From contig CALVJL010000005.1 of the NCBI GenBank assembly GCA_944332075.1, forward strand, positions 1 through 64,000: a stretch of DNA of 64,000 bases, written 5' to 3'. The notes beneath the pieces were generated by a model that worked only from the letters and a program-made list of their open reading frames with translations, was not told where the DNA came from and did not search any database. Each line of letters starts with the position of its first letter. Within the stretch, counting starts at the first letter, position 1. This stretch comes from an uncultured Bacilli bacterium. Lineage in GTDB: Bacteria > Bacillota_I > Bacilli_A > RFN20 > CAG-449. The translations under genes and the position numbers were made by a program. This document shows, piece after piece, positions 7,290 through 14,804 of this stretch.

Positions 7290-8609
7290 ATGCTTATCGA
7301 TGAAAATGACAAATTAGAATATAAAGAAAAAGTTTCAAATTCTTTACCAAAAGAGATTGTTTCGTTCTTAAACTCTGAAGGAGGAACAATATTAATTGGT
7401 GTAAGCAAAAATAAAAATCTTGTTGGTATTATTAATATCGATGAAACTATGCGAGAAATCTCGGATATCATAACCGATCAAATTTCACCACGTTGCATTT
7501 CTTTTGTTAAACAATTTCATGAGATAATAGATGGGAAAGATATTATTAAAATTGAAATCAAAAAAGGCAACCAGTTATTTTATGTAAAGAAATATGGTTT
7601 ATCAGAAATGGGGTGCTATATAAGAATAGGATCTTCTTGCAAAAGTTTAATGCCAGAAGAAATAAAAGAAAGATTTATCAAGTCGTTATCAAATTTTACA
7701 ACGAATATTGTTGATATTCCTTCTAGAAAAAATAATCTGACATTCCAAATTTTAAAAAACTATTTATTGTCGAATAATAACCATATTTCAGACGATACTT
7801 TTTTAGAAAACTATCATTTGCTAACAAAGGATGGACATTTTAACTATTTAGCAGAACTTTTGGCTGATAAAAATGACATTGTTATAAATGTTGCAACATT
7901 TGCATCCTCGGATAAAACGAAATATTTAAGAAGAGAAGAATTTGGTGGGAAATGTTTGCTACTGGCAATGGAACAGGCGAAAAATTATGTGAATTCAATT
8001 AATCAAACATTTGTAGATGTTACAACAACACCGCGAAAAGAAAGAAAAATGTTTGATACTGAGGCGTTTGAACAAGCGTGGATCAACGCATGTGTACACA
8101 ATAAATGGAGCGAAAGCAATCATCCGGGTATATATGTTTATAGTAATCGCTTAGAAATTGAATCGTTTGGTGGAATACCTAGCGTTTTAACCAAGGAACA
8201 ATTTCTGCGTGGCAAAAGCGAACCTGTAAATAAACAACTATTTGATATTTTTAGAGCGTGTAATTTTGCTGAAGAAAGTGGCCATGGTGTCCCTTCTGTT
8301 GTTAAAGTTTATGGTGAGGATGCATATATCTTTTCTGAATATTTCATCGATGTAGTAATCCCGTTTAATAGAGAAGGTTTTGATAAAACAACCAGAAAAA
8401 CAACCACAATACAACCAGAAAACATAGAAGAGGAAATAATTCAATTAATTAAAAATAATGAAAAGATTTCTAGAAAAGATATAGCTATTGTTTTGCATAA
8501 AACAGAGGGAAGCATTAGACACCATTTAAAAAAATTACAAGAAAAAAAGATTATCAAGCATTCAGGACCAGACAAAGGTGGATACTGGGAAATAATCAAA
8601 TCAAAATAA
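7290..8609 (+). CDS. AlbA_2 / HATPase / winged-helix regulator (RecG-like 'AAA_4' family)
   Basis: A 439-aa DNA-binding protein of the family often annotated as ATP-binding or putative transcriptional regulator. Residues ~1-125 match the AlbA_2 (Schlafen-like) domain: LEYKEKV, EIVSFLNSEGGTILIGV, CYIRIGSS. Residues ~250-350 match the HATPase_c_4 domain: AWINACVHNKW, EIESFGGIPS, NFAEESGHGVP. A Thr/Lys-rich linker (~366-378) precedes a C-terminal winged helix (~380-435, SRKDIAIVLHKTEGSIRHHLKKLQEK). The linker is encoded by inverted copies of the promoter repeats. The start has a GAGGTGAT site. It stands alone, with no obvious partner genes. Autoregulation is inferred from the repeats; the true role of this family is unclear. 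Confidence 0.8.
   Translation: MLIDENDKLEYKEKVSNSLPKEIVSFLNSEGGTILIGVSKNKNLVGIINIDETMREISDIITDQISPRCISFVKQFHEIIDGKDIIKIEIKKGNQLFYVKKYGLSEMGCYIRIGSSCKSLMPEEIKERFIKSLSNFTTNIVDIPSRKNNLTFQILKNYLLSNNNHISDDTFLENYHLLTKDGHFNYLAELLADKNDIVINVATFASSDKTKYLRREEFGGKCLLLAMEQAKNYVNSINQTFVDVTTTPRKERKMFDTEAFEQAWINACVHNKWSESNHPGIYVYSNRLEIESFGGIPSVLTKEQFLRGKSEPVNKQLFDIFRACNFAEESGHGVPSVVKVYGEDAYIFSEYFIDVVIPFNREGFDKTTRKTTTIQPENIEEEIIQLIKNNEKISRKDIAIVLHKTEGSIRHHLKKLQEKKIIKHSGPDKGGYWEIIKSK
8389..8422 (-). repeat. Inverted copies of the promoter 11-mer inside the coding region
   Basis: Read on the minus strand, three units lie in tandem: TTTTCTGGTTG (8412-8422), a degenerate TATTGTGGTTG (8401-8411, 9 of 11 bases) and TTTTTCTGGTTG (8389-8400, one extra T). 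They encode the linker KTTRKTTTIQPEN of the regulator. The array as a whole is an inverted repeat of 7221-7253. Confidence 0.9.
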
Positions 8610-8701
8610 GAACAGAAGGCTTTTGCCGAAACATTAAAGGCGTTCGCTTATTGATTTCGAGGGCATTTAAGGCGTTTTCCAAGCACATTTAAATAAAACA
8701 G

Positions 8702-8730
8702 ACTATAATGGTTAACGTTATAGTTTTTTT
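8702..8730 (+). terminator. Terminator after the AlbA_2 regulator
   Basis: ACTATAA/TTATAGT stem followed by seven T. It is close in sequence to the tRNA-Val terminator at 6842, so the accessory segment is bracketed by related hairpins. Between 8610 and 8700 a near-repeat CATTAAAGGCGTT / CATTTAAGGCGTT is visible but no gene. Confidence 0.7.
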
Positions 8731-9437
8731 TATAATTTGTAAATAACTTTATCTGATCCAGTTAAGGCTGATTTCTTTCGCATTATAATGAACTTTTCTA
8801 ATAAAAAACTTAAACCGATTATTAACAGACAAGCGAATATCATGATATAAAATACACCGAAATGGTGATTAGAGACGCTGATATCAAACCAGCTTAAATA
8901 TGTATAATCAAGGAATGGATATGGGACAGCTTGACCATTATAAGTTTTTCCGTTTGTAGATAACGATAAAATTACAATCGCATATATTAATGGATAAATA
9001 GCACCTAAAAGATAAGATTTCTTTTGAATATTAAAATTGTAGTCAAAATAATAGAAATCGAATAAAGCGATTAAAGGTGAAAATAGATGAACAGATAAAT
9101 TTTTATAGGTAAATAGCATTTCAACTGGATAAAATGGAGCAATAAAACATGAGAACACAAAGAATGTCACCGTAATATTAATAACAACTAAATATTTAAG
9201 ATGGTATAGTTTACTATTATTAAATTTTCTTAATGTAATATATGAGTAGGTATCTAATATTAAACAGACCGCCGCGGTTAAGAAAACTAAAATATTTGAT
9301 TGGATAGTAAAAAAGAAGAGATTATCAAGATTTATTGGTGTTTCCATAATTGAGAGCAAAACACCTGATAAACTAATACACATTAATAAAAGTTTTATAA
9401 AGATTTTTTTGAAAAATAAACGACTTTCCTGATGCAT
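8730..9437 (-). CDS. Pr6Pr / FAR-17a-like integral membrane protein
   Basis: About 235 aa with six or more hydrophobic helices. The FTIQSN motif after the first helix and the conserved SVHLFSPL and YPFLDY stretches match the Pr6Pr (FAR-17a/AIG1-like) membrane family common in Firmicutes. The reaction is unknown; eukaryotic relatives hydrolyse unusual fatty-acid esters, which may not apply here. The start chosen is the ATG at 9437, because AGAGG lies 6 nt upstream; the longer frame to 9470 has no ribosome binding site. It is transcribed away from the DUF3737 gene. Confidence 0.7.
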   Translation of the reverse strand: MHQESRLFFKKIFIKLLLMCISLSGVLLSIMETPINLDNLFFFTIQSNILVFLTAAVCLILDTYSYITLRKFNNSKLYHLKYLVVINITVTFFVFSCFIAPFYPVEMLFTYKNLSVHLFSPLIALFDFYYFDYNFNIQKKSYLLGAIYPLIYAIVILSLSTNGKTYNGQAVPYPFLDYTYLSWFDISVSNHHFGVFYIMIFACLLIIGLSFLLEKFIIMRKKSALTGSDKVIYKL

Positions 9438-9545
9438 ACATACCTCTAAATTTATTATAGACAAAAGCAAAGACTTTCAAAACAAAAAACATTAATTGCA
9501 TTTATCAAAAGCAATATTTAATATATAATCTATGTAGGAGTTATT

Positions 9546-10400
9546 ATGGCTAAAAGTACTAGAAGAGTAATTGAGAATCAAACATATGAAGAGGAGAGAT
9601 CTCTTTATTTTTTGTCTAATGCCGATGTTGTTAATTGCACATTTGCCGGAGAAAAGGACGGAGAGTCAGTTTTAAAAGATTCACGTAATGTTTCGGTTAG
9701 AGATTGTAAATTTTCGCTTCGTTATCCTCTTTGGCATGCTCAGCAGTTGCAGATTAACCATGTCACAATGGATGATAAAGCAAGAGCACCTTTATGGTAT
9801 GGCGATAGTGTTGTCATTGATAACTGTGATATTCAAGGTATCAAGTGTTTACGGGAAACTAGTAAGATTTCTATTAGAAATAGCAATATTATTTCTGATG
9901 AATTTGGTTGGAAGTGCCATGATGTCAATATTGCTAATTGCACGATTGATAGTGAATATGCTCTGTTTGAATCGGAAAACGTTACAATTGACAATGTAAA
10001 ATTAACTGGAAAATATACTTTGCAATATATGGCAAATGTTAAGGTTACTAACTGCGTTCTCGATACGAAAGATGCCTTTTGGCATAGCCATAATGTGCTT
10101 ATTAAAGACTGCGTTGTCAAGGGTGAATATCTTGGCTGGTATAGTGATGGATTGACCTTTATTAACTGCAAAATCATATCTCATCAACCATTAGTTGATT
10201 GCAAAAATTTAACTTTGGTCAACTGTACGATGGAGGGATGTGATTTAGCATTTGAATATTCGGATGTCAACGCTGATATTATCGGAAGTATTGAATCAAT
10301 TAAAAATCCGCGTTCAGGAATCATTACTGTCGATAGCGTTAACGATGTTATAACCGGCGATGAAGTCATTCCTTGTAAAGGTAAAGTAGTAATTAGATAA
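9546..10400 (+). CDS. DUF3737 family protein, right-handed beta-helix
   Basis: A 284-aa protein built almost entirely of short repeats of the form ...V.I.NC.I.....(L/F)W.., seen from about residue 25 to 235. This is the pattern of the DUF3737 family and of pectate-lyase-like beta helices. Conserved residues include the N-terminal NQTYEEERSLY, WHAQ, the WYGDS and WKCHD turns, and the final GEVIPCKG. No signal peptide is present, so it is cytoplasmic. It is followed 15 nt later by the dUTPase gene, probably in one transcript. The function is not established for the family; a carbohydrate or surface-binding role would be a guess. Confidence 0.85.
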   Translation: MAKSTRRVIENQTYEEERSLYFLSNADVVNCTFAGEKDGESVLKDSRNVSVRDCKFSLRYPLWHAQQLQINHVTMDDKARAPLWYGDSVVIDNCDIQGIKCLRETSKISIRNSNIISDEFGWKCHDVNIANCTIDSEYALFESENVTIDNVKLTGKYTLQYMANVKVTNCVLDTKDAFWHSHNVLIKDCVVKGEYLGWYSDGLTFINCKIISHQPLVDCKNLTLVNCTMEGCDLAFEYSDVNADIIGSIESIKNPRSGIITVDSVNDVITGDEVIPCKGKVVIR

Positions 10401-10415
10401 TTTAGGAGAATAATT

Positions 10416-10928
10416 ATGGAAAAAGTTGCAAAATTTGAAAAAGTTTCTTTAAAACAATTTGAAAAGGATTATCTTAATTCTTTTCCAGAATTAAGTTTGA
10501 GTAATATTGATTTAATTTATAGTCATATCAAACTTCCAAAAAGAGCAACAGTTGGCTCGGCAGGATATGATTTCTTTGCACCATTTGATATTGAATTAGC
10601 TCCGCATGAAACAGTTAAAGTTCCAACCGGCATCCGTTGCACGATGAAGGAAGGCGTGGTATTACTTGTGTTTCCGCGTTCTGGGTTGGGGTTTAAGTAT
10701 CGTCTTCAATTAAATAATACCATCGGCGTTATTGATGCTGATTACCATGGCTCATCTAACGAAGGCCACATATATGTAAAATTGACTAATGATACTAATG
10801 AGAACCTTCATATTAAGATTAAAGAAGGTGAAGGTTTTGCACAAGGCATCTTCTTCCGCTTCGGCATTACTGAAGATGATGAAGTAGAAGCTTTACGCGA
10901 TGGCGGATTCGGTTCTACCGACAAATAA
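10416..10928 (+). CDS. dut: dUTP diphosphatase (dUTPase)
   Basis: Hydrolyses dUTP to dUMP and diphosphate, keeping uracil out of DNA and supplying dTMP synthesis. All five trimeric-dUTPase motifs are present: AGYDFFAP (49-56), PRSGLGFK (88-95), GVIDADYHGSSNEG (104-117), EGFAQGIF (139-146) and the C-terminal RDGGFGSTDK (161-170) that closes over the active site. The ~35-residue N-terminal extension and the long loop EGVVLLV give 170 aa, longer than the usual ~145. The ribosome binding site is AGGAG. The 3' end overlaps the convergent secreted-protein gene by 14 nt. Confidence 0.95.
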   Translation: MEKVAKFEKVSLKQFEKDYLNSFPELSLSNIDLIYSHIKLPKRATVGSAGYDFFAPFDIELAPHETVKVPTGIRCTMKEGVVLLVFPRSGLGFKYRLQLNNTIGVIDADYHGSSNEGHIYVKLTNDTNENLHIKIKEGEGFAQGIFFRFGITEDDEVEALRDGGFGSTDK

Positions 10929-11784
10929 GTTTCCACAGTTTCTTAAAGAAGTCAGAAATGGCTTCTTTTATTTTGTCGAGAAGAGTATATTTTTCTTTTT
11001 GTTGCTCTTTAATTTCTAAAGTAAAATTAATTTCAGTTGGTCGATAATGATAATCTAAAGTTTCAAAAATAATATTCATAGGATATTTACCAATTTTGGT
11101 ATTATCAAATGAACTGTTAATAGTTAACGATTTATATGGCAAAGCTTGAAGATAATTATTTTGAATTAAAAAATTATAAAGCTCGTAAGGAGAAATTAAT
11201 TGTGAAGGGGCTAAAGTCAATGTAAAGTTATCGATATGTGGAACTTCTCTTCTATTATCTATAACTTGAATAATAAATGGTTTTTCAATTAAGCGATATT
11301 CATCTTGATAGATTACTTGGCATTGATAATATCCTTCATCGCTAGGGGATTCGTAGTATTGTGTAGCATTTAACTGCAGTTTTGGTTTACTTAAATAATT
11401 ATCAAAAACTGTGAAATTATTGAGAATCTCTTCTTCTTTTAAAATTTTACTAGGTGAAGCGTAGATAAATGTTGGTCCGTTTATAATTACTTTATAAGGA
11501 TTAATAATTTCAACAGTCACTTGATATGAACTTACGCTTATGCCGTCACTAGCTTCTATTACAATCTCTTGCTTAGATAAAACTTTAGTATCAATGCTTT
11601 TATCGATAGTTATTACTAAATCTTCAAAAGGTGTATCTTCGTCAAAAATAACAAAATTTGCGAGTATTCTTTCAGAAGTAACCTCTTCACCAAGGTAATA
11701 TTGCAAATAAGTTGGTCCAATTATCATCGGTGAGGAATTATTGGAAGCTAATATACTAAAAAGTAATAATAATTTCATATACAT
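10915..11784 (-). CDS. Secreted Ig-like domain protein of unknown function
   Basis: 289 aa. A short hydrophobic signal peptide (MYMKLLLLFSILAS) is followed by three related beta-rich segments of ~85 residues: IIGPTYLQYYLGEEVTSERIL, then INGPTFIYASPSKILKEEEIL, and a third near LTLAPSQLISPYEL. Each has a conserved (I)I.GP...Y start and a final V.V.....K strand, like bacterial Ig/DUF5011-type repeats. The C-terminus is basic and amphipathic (KIKEAISDFFKKLWKLI). It is not recognised beyond this. Its 3' end overlaps dut, with no terminator between the two convergent genes. Confidence 0.6.
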   Translation of the reverse strand: MYMKLLLLFSILASNNSSPMIIGPTYLQYYLGEEVTSERILANFVIFDEDTPFEDLVITIDKSIDTKVLSKQEIVIEASDGISVSSYQVTVEIINPYKVIINGPTFIYASPSKILKEEEILNNFTVFDNYLSKPKLQLNATQYYESPSDEGYYQCQVIYQDEYRLIEKPFIIQVIDNRREVPHIDNFTLTLAPSQLISPYELYNFLIQNNYLQALPYKSLTINSSFDNTKIGKYPMNIIFETLDYHYRPTEINFTLEIKEQQKEKYTLLDKIKEAISDFFKKLWKLICR

Positions 11785-11851
11785 CCCCTATAAATTAAAT
11801 AGGGATAGGAAGATATTTCTTAGTAAAAATAATGCTAAAATAAATCTATTT

Positions 11852-11860
11852 TGCTATAAT
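11852..11860 (+). promoter_or_regulatory. Extended -10 promoter of asnS
   Basis: TGCTATAAT forms an extended -10 element 31 nt before the asnS ATG. No T-box leader is visible in the short 5' region. Confidence 0.45.
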
Positions 11861-11891
11861 TTATCTACCGGAAAGGTCAGGAATAAAATAT

Positions 11892-13283
11892 ATGTACGAA
11901 TTTAAGACTGTCAGAGAATTATATGAAGCATCCTATTATGGCGATGCTATCTTAAAAGATTCTATCGATGAGGTAGGTCTTGAAGGATGGATTAGAACTA
12001 ATCGCAATAATGGATCAATCGGCTTTATCGAACTAAATGATGGTACTTATTTTAAAAATGCTCAAATCGTTTACGATAAAACCTTAGCTAATTTTGATGA
12101 TGTAGCTCGTCATCTCACTGGATGTTCAGTTTCAGTTAAAGGCAAATTTGTCTTAACTCCAGAAGCTAAACAACCTTTTGAAATTCATCTTGAAGAATTC
12201 ACTTTAATCGGTGATTGCGATAATACTTATCCTCTTCAAAAGAAACGTCACTCTTTTGAATATCTTAGAACTATCGCGCATCTCCGTCCAAGAACAAATA
12301 CTTTTAATGCTGTGTTCCGCTTAAGAAGTGTTTTATCAATGGCTATCCATGAATTCTTTCAAGATCAAGGATTTGTTTATGTTCACACCCCGTTGCTCAC
12401 CGGTATTTCTTGTGAAGGTGATGACATGTTCCATGTCGTAACCGGCAATAAGATGGATGAACTCGATAATTATTTTGGTAAGAAGACTTTGCTTTCAGGA
12501 TCTGGTCAAATCCATGTCGAAGCTTTTGCAATGGCCTTTAGAGATGTTTATACTTTTGGACCAACATTCAGAAGTGAAAAGTCGAATACTAGAACCCACG
12601 CGGCAGAATTTTGGATGATTGAACCAGAAATTGCTTTTGCTGATCTCGGCGATGACATGGATTTAATTGAAGACTGCGTTAAATACTGCATTAAATATTG
12701 TATGGAGAATGCACCTGAAGAAATGAATTTCTTCAATACAATGATTGATAAAACATTGTTAGATAGATTAAATCATGTTTTAAATTCTCCATTCAGAAAA
12801 ATGGAATATACCGAAGCAATTGAAATCTTGAAAAAAGCAATTTCTGACGGAGTAAAATTTGAAGACAATAATATTTTCTGGGGCAAGGATTTAGAAAGCG
12901 AACACGAGAGATATATTACCGAACATGTCGTTAAAGGACCGGTTTTCTTAATTAATTATCCAGAAGAAATTAAATCTTTCTACATGAAGAGAAATGCTGA
13001 TGGTAAGACCGTTGCAGCTTGCGATTTATTAGTCCCAGGTATTGGTGAACTCGTCGGAGGTTCTGAAAGAGAAGAAAACTATGATATTCTCAAAGAAAAG
13101 ATGATTAAAGCCAATTTGAAATTAGAAGATTATCAATGGTATCTCGACTTAAGAAGATACGGAGGATGCAAGCACGCGGGCTTCGGTATCGGTTTTGAAA
13201 GATTCTTAATGTATATTTCCGGAATGGAAAATATCCGCGATGTTGAAGCCTTCCCAAGAACCTATAAAAACTTAGATTATTAA
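11892..13283 (+). CDS. asnS: Asparaginyl-tRNA synthetase
   Basis: Charges tRNA-Asn with asparagine. An N-terminal OB-fold anticodon-binding domain ([21 protein letters not shown], ~28-120) is followed by a class II catalytic core: motif 2 [21 protein letters not shown] (~223-243) and motif 3 [12 protein letters not shown] (~441-452). The long insertion and the absence of the AspRS flipping-loop pattern favour AsnRS; 463 aa is the usual length. The gene carries its own extended -10 promoter. The next gene begins 1 nt after its stop, suggesting co-transcription. Confidence 0.95.
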   Translation: MYEFKTVRELYEASYYGDAILKDSIDEVGLEGWIRTNRNNGSIGFIELNDGTYFKNAQIVYDKTLANFDDVARHLTGCSVSVKGKFVLTPEAKQPFEIHLEEFTLIGDCDNTYPLQKKRHSFEYLRTIAHLRPRTNTFNAVFRLRSVLSMAIHEFFQDQGFVYVHTPLLTGISCEGDDMFHVVTGNKMDELDNYFGKKTLLSGSGQIHVEAFAMAFRDVYTFGPTFRSEKSNTRTHAAEFWMIEPEIAFADLGDDMDLIEDCVKYCIKYCMENAPEEMNFFNTMIDKTLLDRLNHVLNSPFRKMEYTEAIEILKKAISDGVKFEDNNIFWGKDLESEHERYITEHVVKGPVFLINYPEEIKSFYMKRNADGKTVAACDLLVPGIGELVGGSEREENYDILKEKMIKANLKLEDYQWYLDLRRYGGCKHAGFGIGFERFLMYISGMENIRDVEAFPRTYKNLDY

Positions 13284-13284
13284 T

Positions 13285-14316
13285 ATGCCGAACGCAGAGA
13301 GAAAAAATAAATTAGGTTTATTAAATATTATCCTTATCGGATTAATCTCTTTGTTGTGCGTTGCTTTAATTGTTGATGTGACCACCTCTTTCTTTGATTT
13401 GAAGAAAGAAGGTGGTTTTATTTCTTTTAACGGCTATGATGAAAAACAAAGCCGTGAGATTTATGACCGTTATTTAAAAAAGAAAGGTAATGGCTATGAT
13501 GTTTTACCGGTTTATGATTATGGATTATACGGCCATTACCTTCATTTAAATCAAGAAAAGATTGTTTTACCAGAATACACATCTTTTTCTTCTTTAGCTC
13601 TTTATAATATTGATAAAGAGATTATTTCATTGCAGGATATAAATTATTCGTTTGACGGCAAAAAGAATATTCTTAACGGAGGAATTGATTTATTTTCTTT
13701 AGATGAAGGTAATTATCTCGTTCTTTCTTCTTTAGTAATGAACGAAAATTTAAATGGTCCATTTACCGGGTTAAAGGTGGTACCTTATGATTTTGATATA
13801 ACAATTTTCTCTTTGCCGGAAAACGGGGTTAGAAAAAAAGTACAAATTCAAAATCAACAATCTTCACCTAATTTAGTTATTAAGGTATCCAAGGTTTCTT
13901 TCTTGCCGTCCGCCTATTATGATTTAATCTTAATTGGCGAAAAAGAGGCTTGTGAAACATATAGAGAATCTTTACCTGATAATTTAGCCGTCAAAATAAC
14001 TTCTTCTCTTGGAGAAGCTTATAAAAGCAATAGTACCTTAGCATTATGTATCGGTGATGAAGTCTTTACTACTTCTAAATATTATTCTTCTGATATAAAT
14101 AAAGATGATGTTGTTGTGGATGATATACGTTTATTAAATGCGGATAAAAATGATTATATTCGAGAATTAGGTGGTTATTTGACTTTAGGTGGCTCAGCAA
14201 GTTCTTCTTGTCCGAGTTCGTTTGAAATCATCCCCTATCAAAAATACCATCAAGGTAAGATTACATTCTTAGTTAATAGCGAAGTAAGCTTTGAAAAAAT
14301 AAAAGAAATTTATTAA
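13285..14316 (+). CDS. Hypothetical membrane-anchored extracytoplasmic protein
   Basis: 343 aa, not recognised. One hydrophobic helix (residues ~11-34) follows a basic N-terminus, and the remaining ~300 residues are polar, beta-rich and probably outside. Visible stretches such as GFISFNGYDEKQSREIYDRYLKKKG do not point to a known family, and no catalytic motif stands out. It starts directly after asnS (TAATATG) without its own ribosome binding site, so translation is probably coupled. It is followed 40 nt later by a thioredoxin-like lipoprotein. Confidence 0.55.
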   Translation: MPNAERKNKLGLLNIILIGLISLLCVALIVDVTTSFFDLKKEGGFISFNGYDEKQSREIYDRYLKKKGNGYDVLPVYDYGLYGHYLHLNQEKIVLPEYTSFSSLALYNIDKEIISLQDINYSFDGKKNILNGGIDLFSLDEGNYLVLSSLVMNENLNGPFTGLKVVPYDFDITIFSLPENGVRKKVQIQNQQSSPNLVIKVSKVSFLPSAYYDLILIGEKEACETYRESLPDNLAVKITSSLGEAYKSNSTLALCIGDEVFTTSKYYSSDINKDDVVVDDIRLLNADKNDYIRELGGYLTLGGSASSSCPSSFEIIPYQKYHQGKITFLVNSEVSFEKIKEIY

Positions 14317-14356
14317 AAGATCAGAGAAAATCCCTATTAGTTTTATAGGAGGAGAT

Positions 14357-14761
14357 ATGAAAAAAATTCTGATCTTTTTTTTATGCTTTTTACTTTGTGC
14401 TTGCAATAATGAAACTTCATCGTTTGAGAGAAAGAAAATTTCCTTTGATAAAATATTTCAAATCGATGAAGAAATGTATTATATCTTTTTTTATCTTGAT
14501 GGCTGTTTAGCTTGCCGAAATATTGTTTTATATTTAAAAGAAATTTCTGCTTTGATTAAAGAAAATATTTATTCTGTTGATCTTTTAGAATGCTCATTTG
14601 CAGAAAAAAATGAAAGTAATATCGGTGTATCAGAAAATGAAAAACTTTATATTCCTTATGCTCCGTATATTTTAAAAATTATTGATGGCGAGGTTAAAGA
14701 GGAATTAGCCGGTTATCAAGCTATTCGCGAGAATGATAATTTTTTCTCACAATTTTCATAA
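14357..14761 (+). CDS. Thioredoxin-like lipoprotein with CXXC motif
   Basis: 134 aa. The signal peptide ends in a lipobox (LLCAC) with the lipidated Cys near residue 16, followed by NNETSS. The body is short and thioredoxin-like: a beta strand (EEMYYIFFYLDGC), a CLAC redox pair followed by RN and a helix, and a late PYAPYIL segment in the position of the cis-Pro strand. This suggests a surface thiol-disulfide protein, though it is short for a full thioredoxin fold. The ribosome binding site is GGAGGAG. It probably forms a unit with the preceding membrane protein gene. Confidence 0.6.
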   Translation: MKKILIFFLCFLLCACNNETSSFERKKISFDKIFQIDEEMYYIFFYLDGCLACRNIVLYLKEISALIKENIYSVDLLECSFAEKNESNIGVSENEKLYIPYAPYILKIIDGEVKEELAGYQAIRENDNFFSQFS

Positions 14762-14804
14762 GTGTTTTTTGCCATATATGATATAATCATTAAGGCGAAT
14801 AAAC

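Noticed and set aside
7221-8422. Simple invertible promoter (phase switch) flanked by recombinase sites
   Set aside because: No recombinase gene is in the window, and inversion would cut the regulator in two; kept only as one possible reading of the repeat pair.
11785-11891. T-box leader in front of asnS
   Set aside because: The 5' region is too short and has no T-box sequence or antiterminator; an extended -10 lies 31 nt from the ATG.
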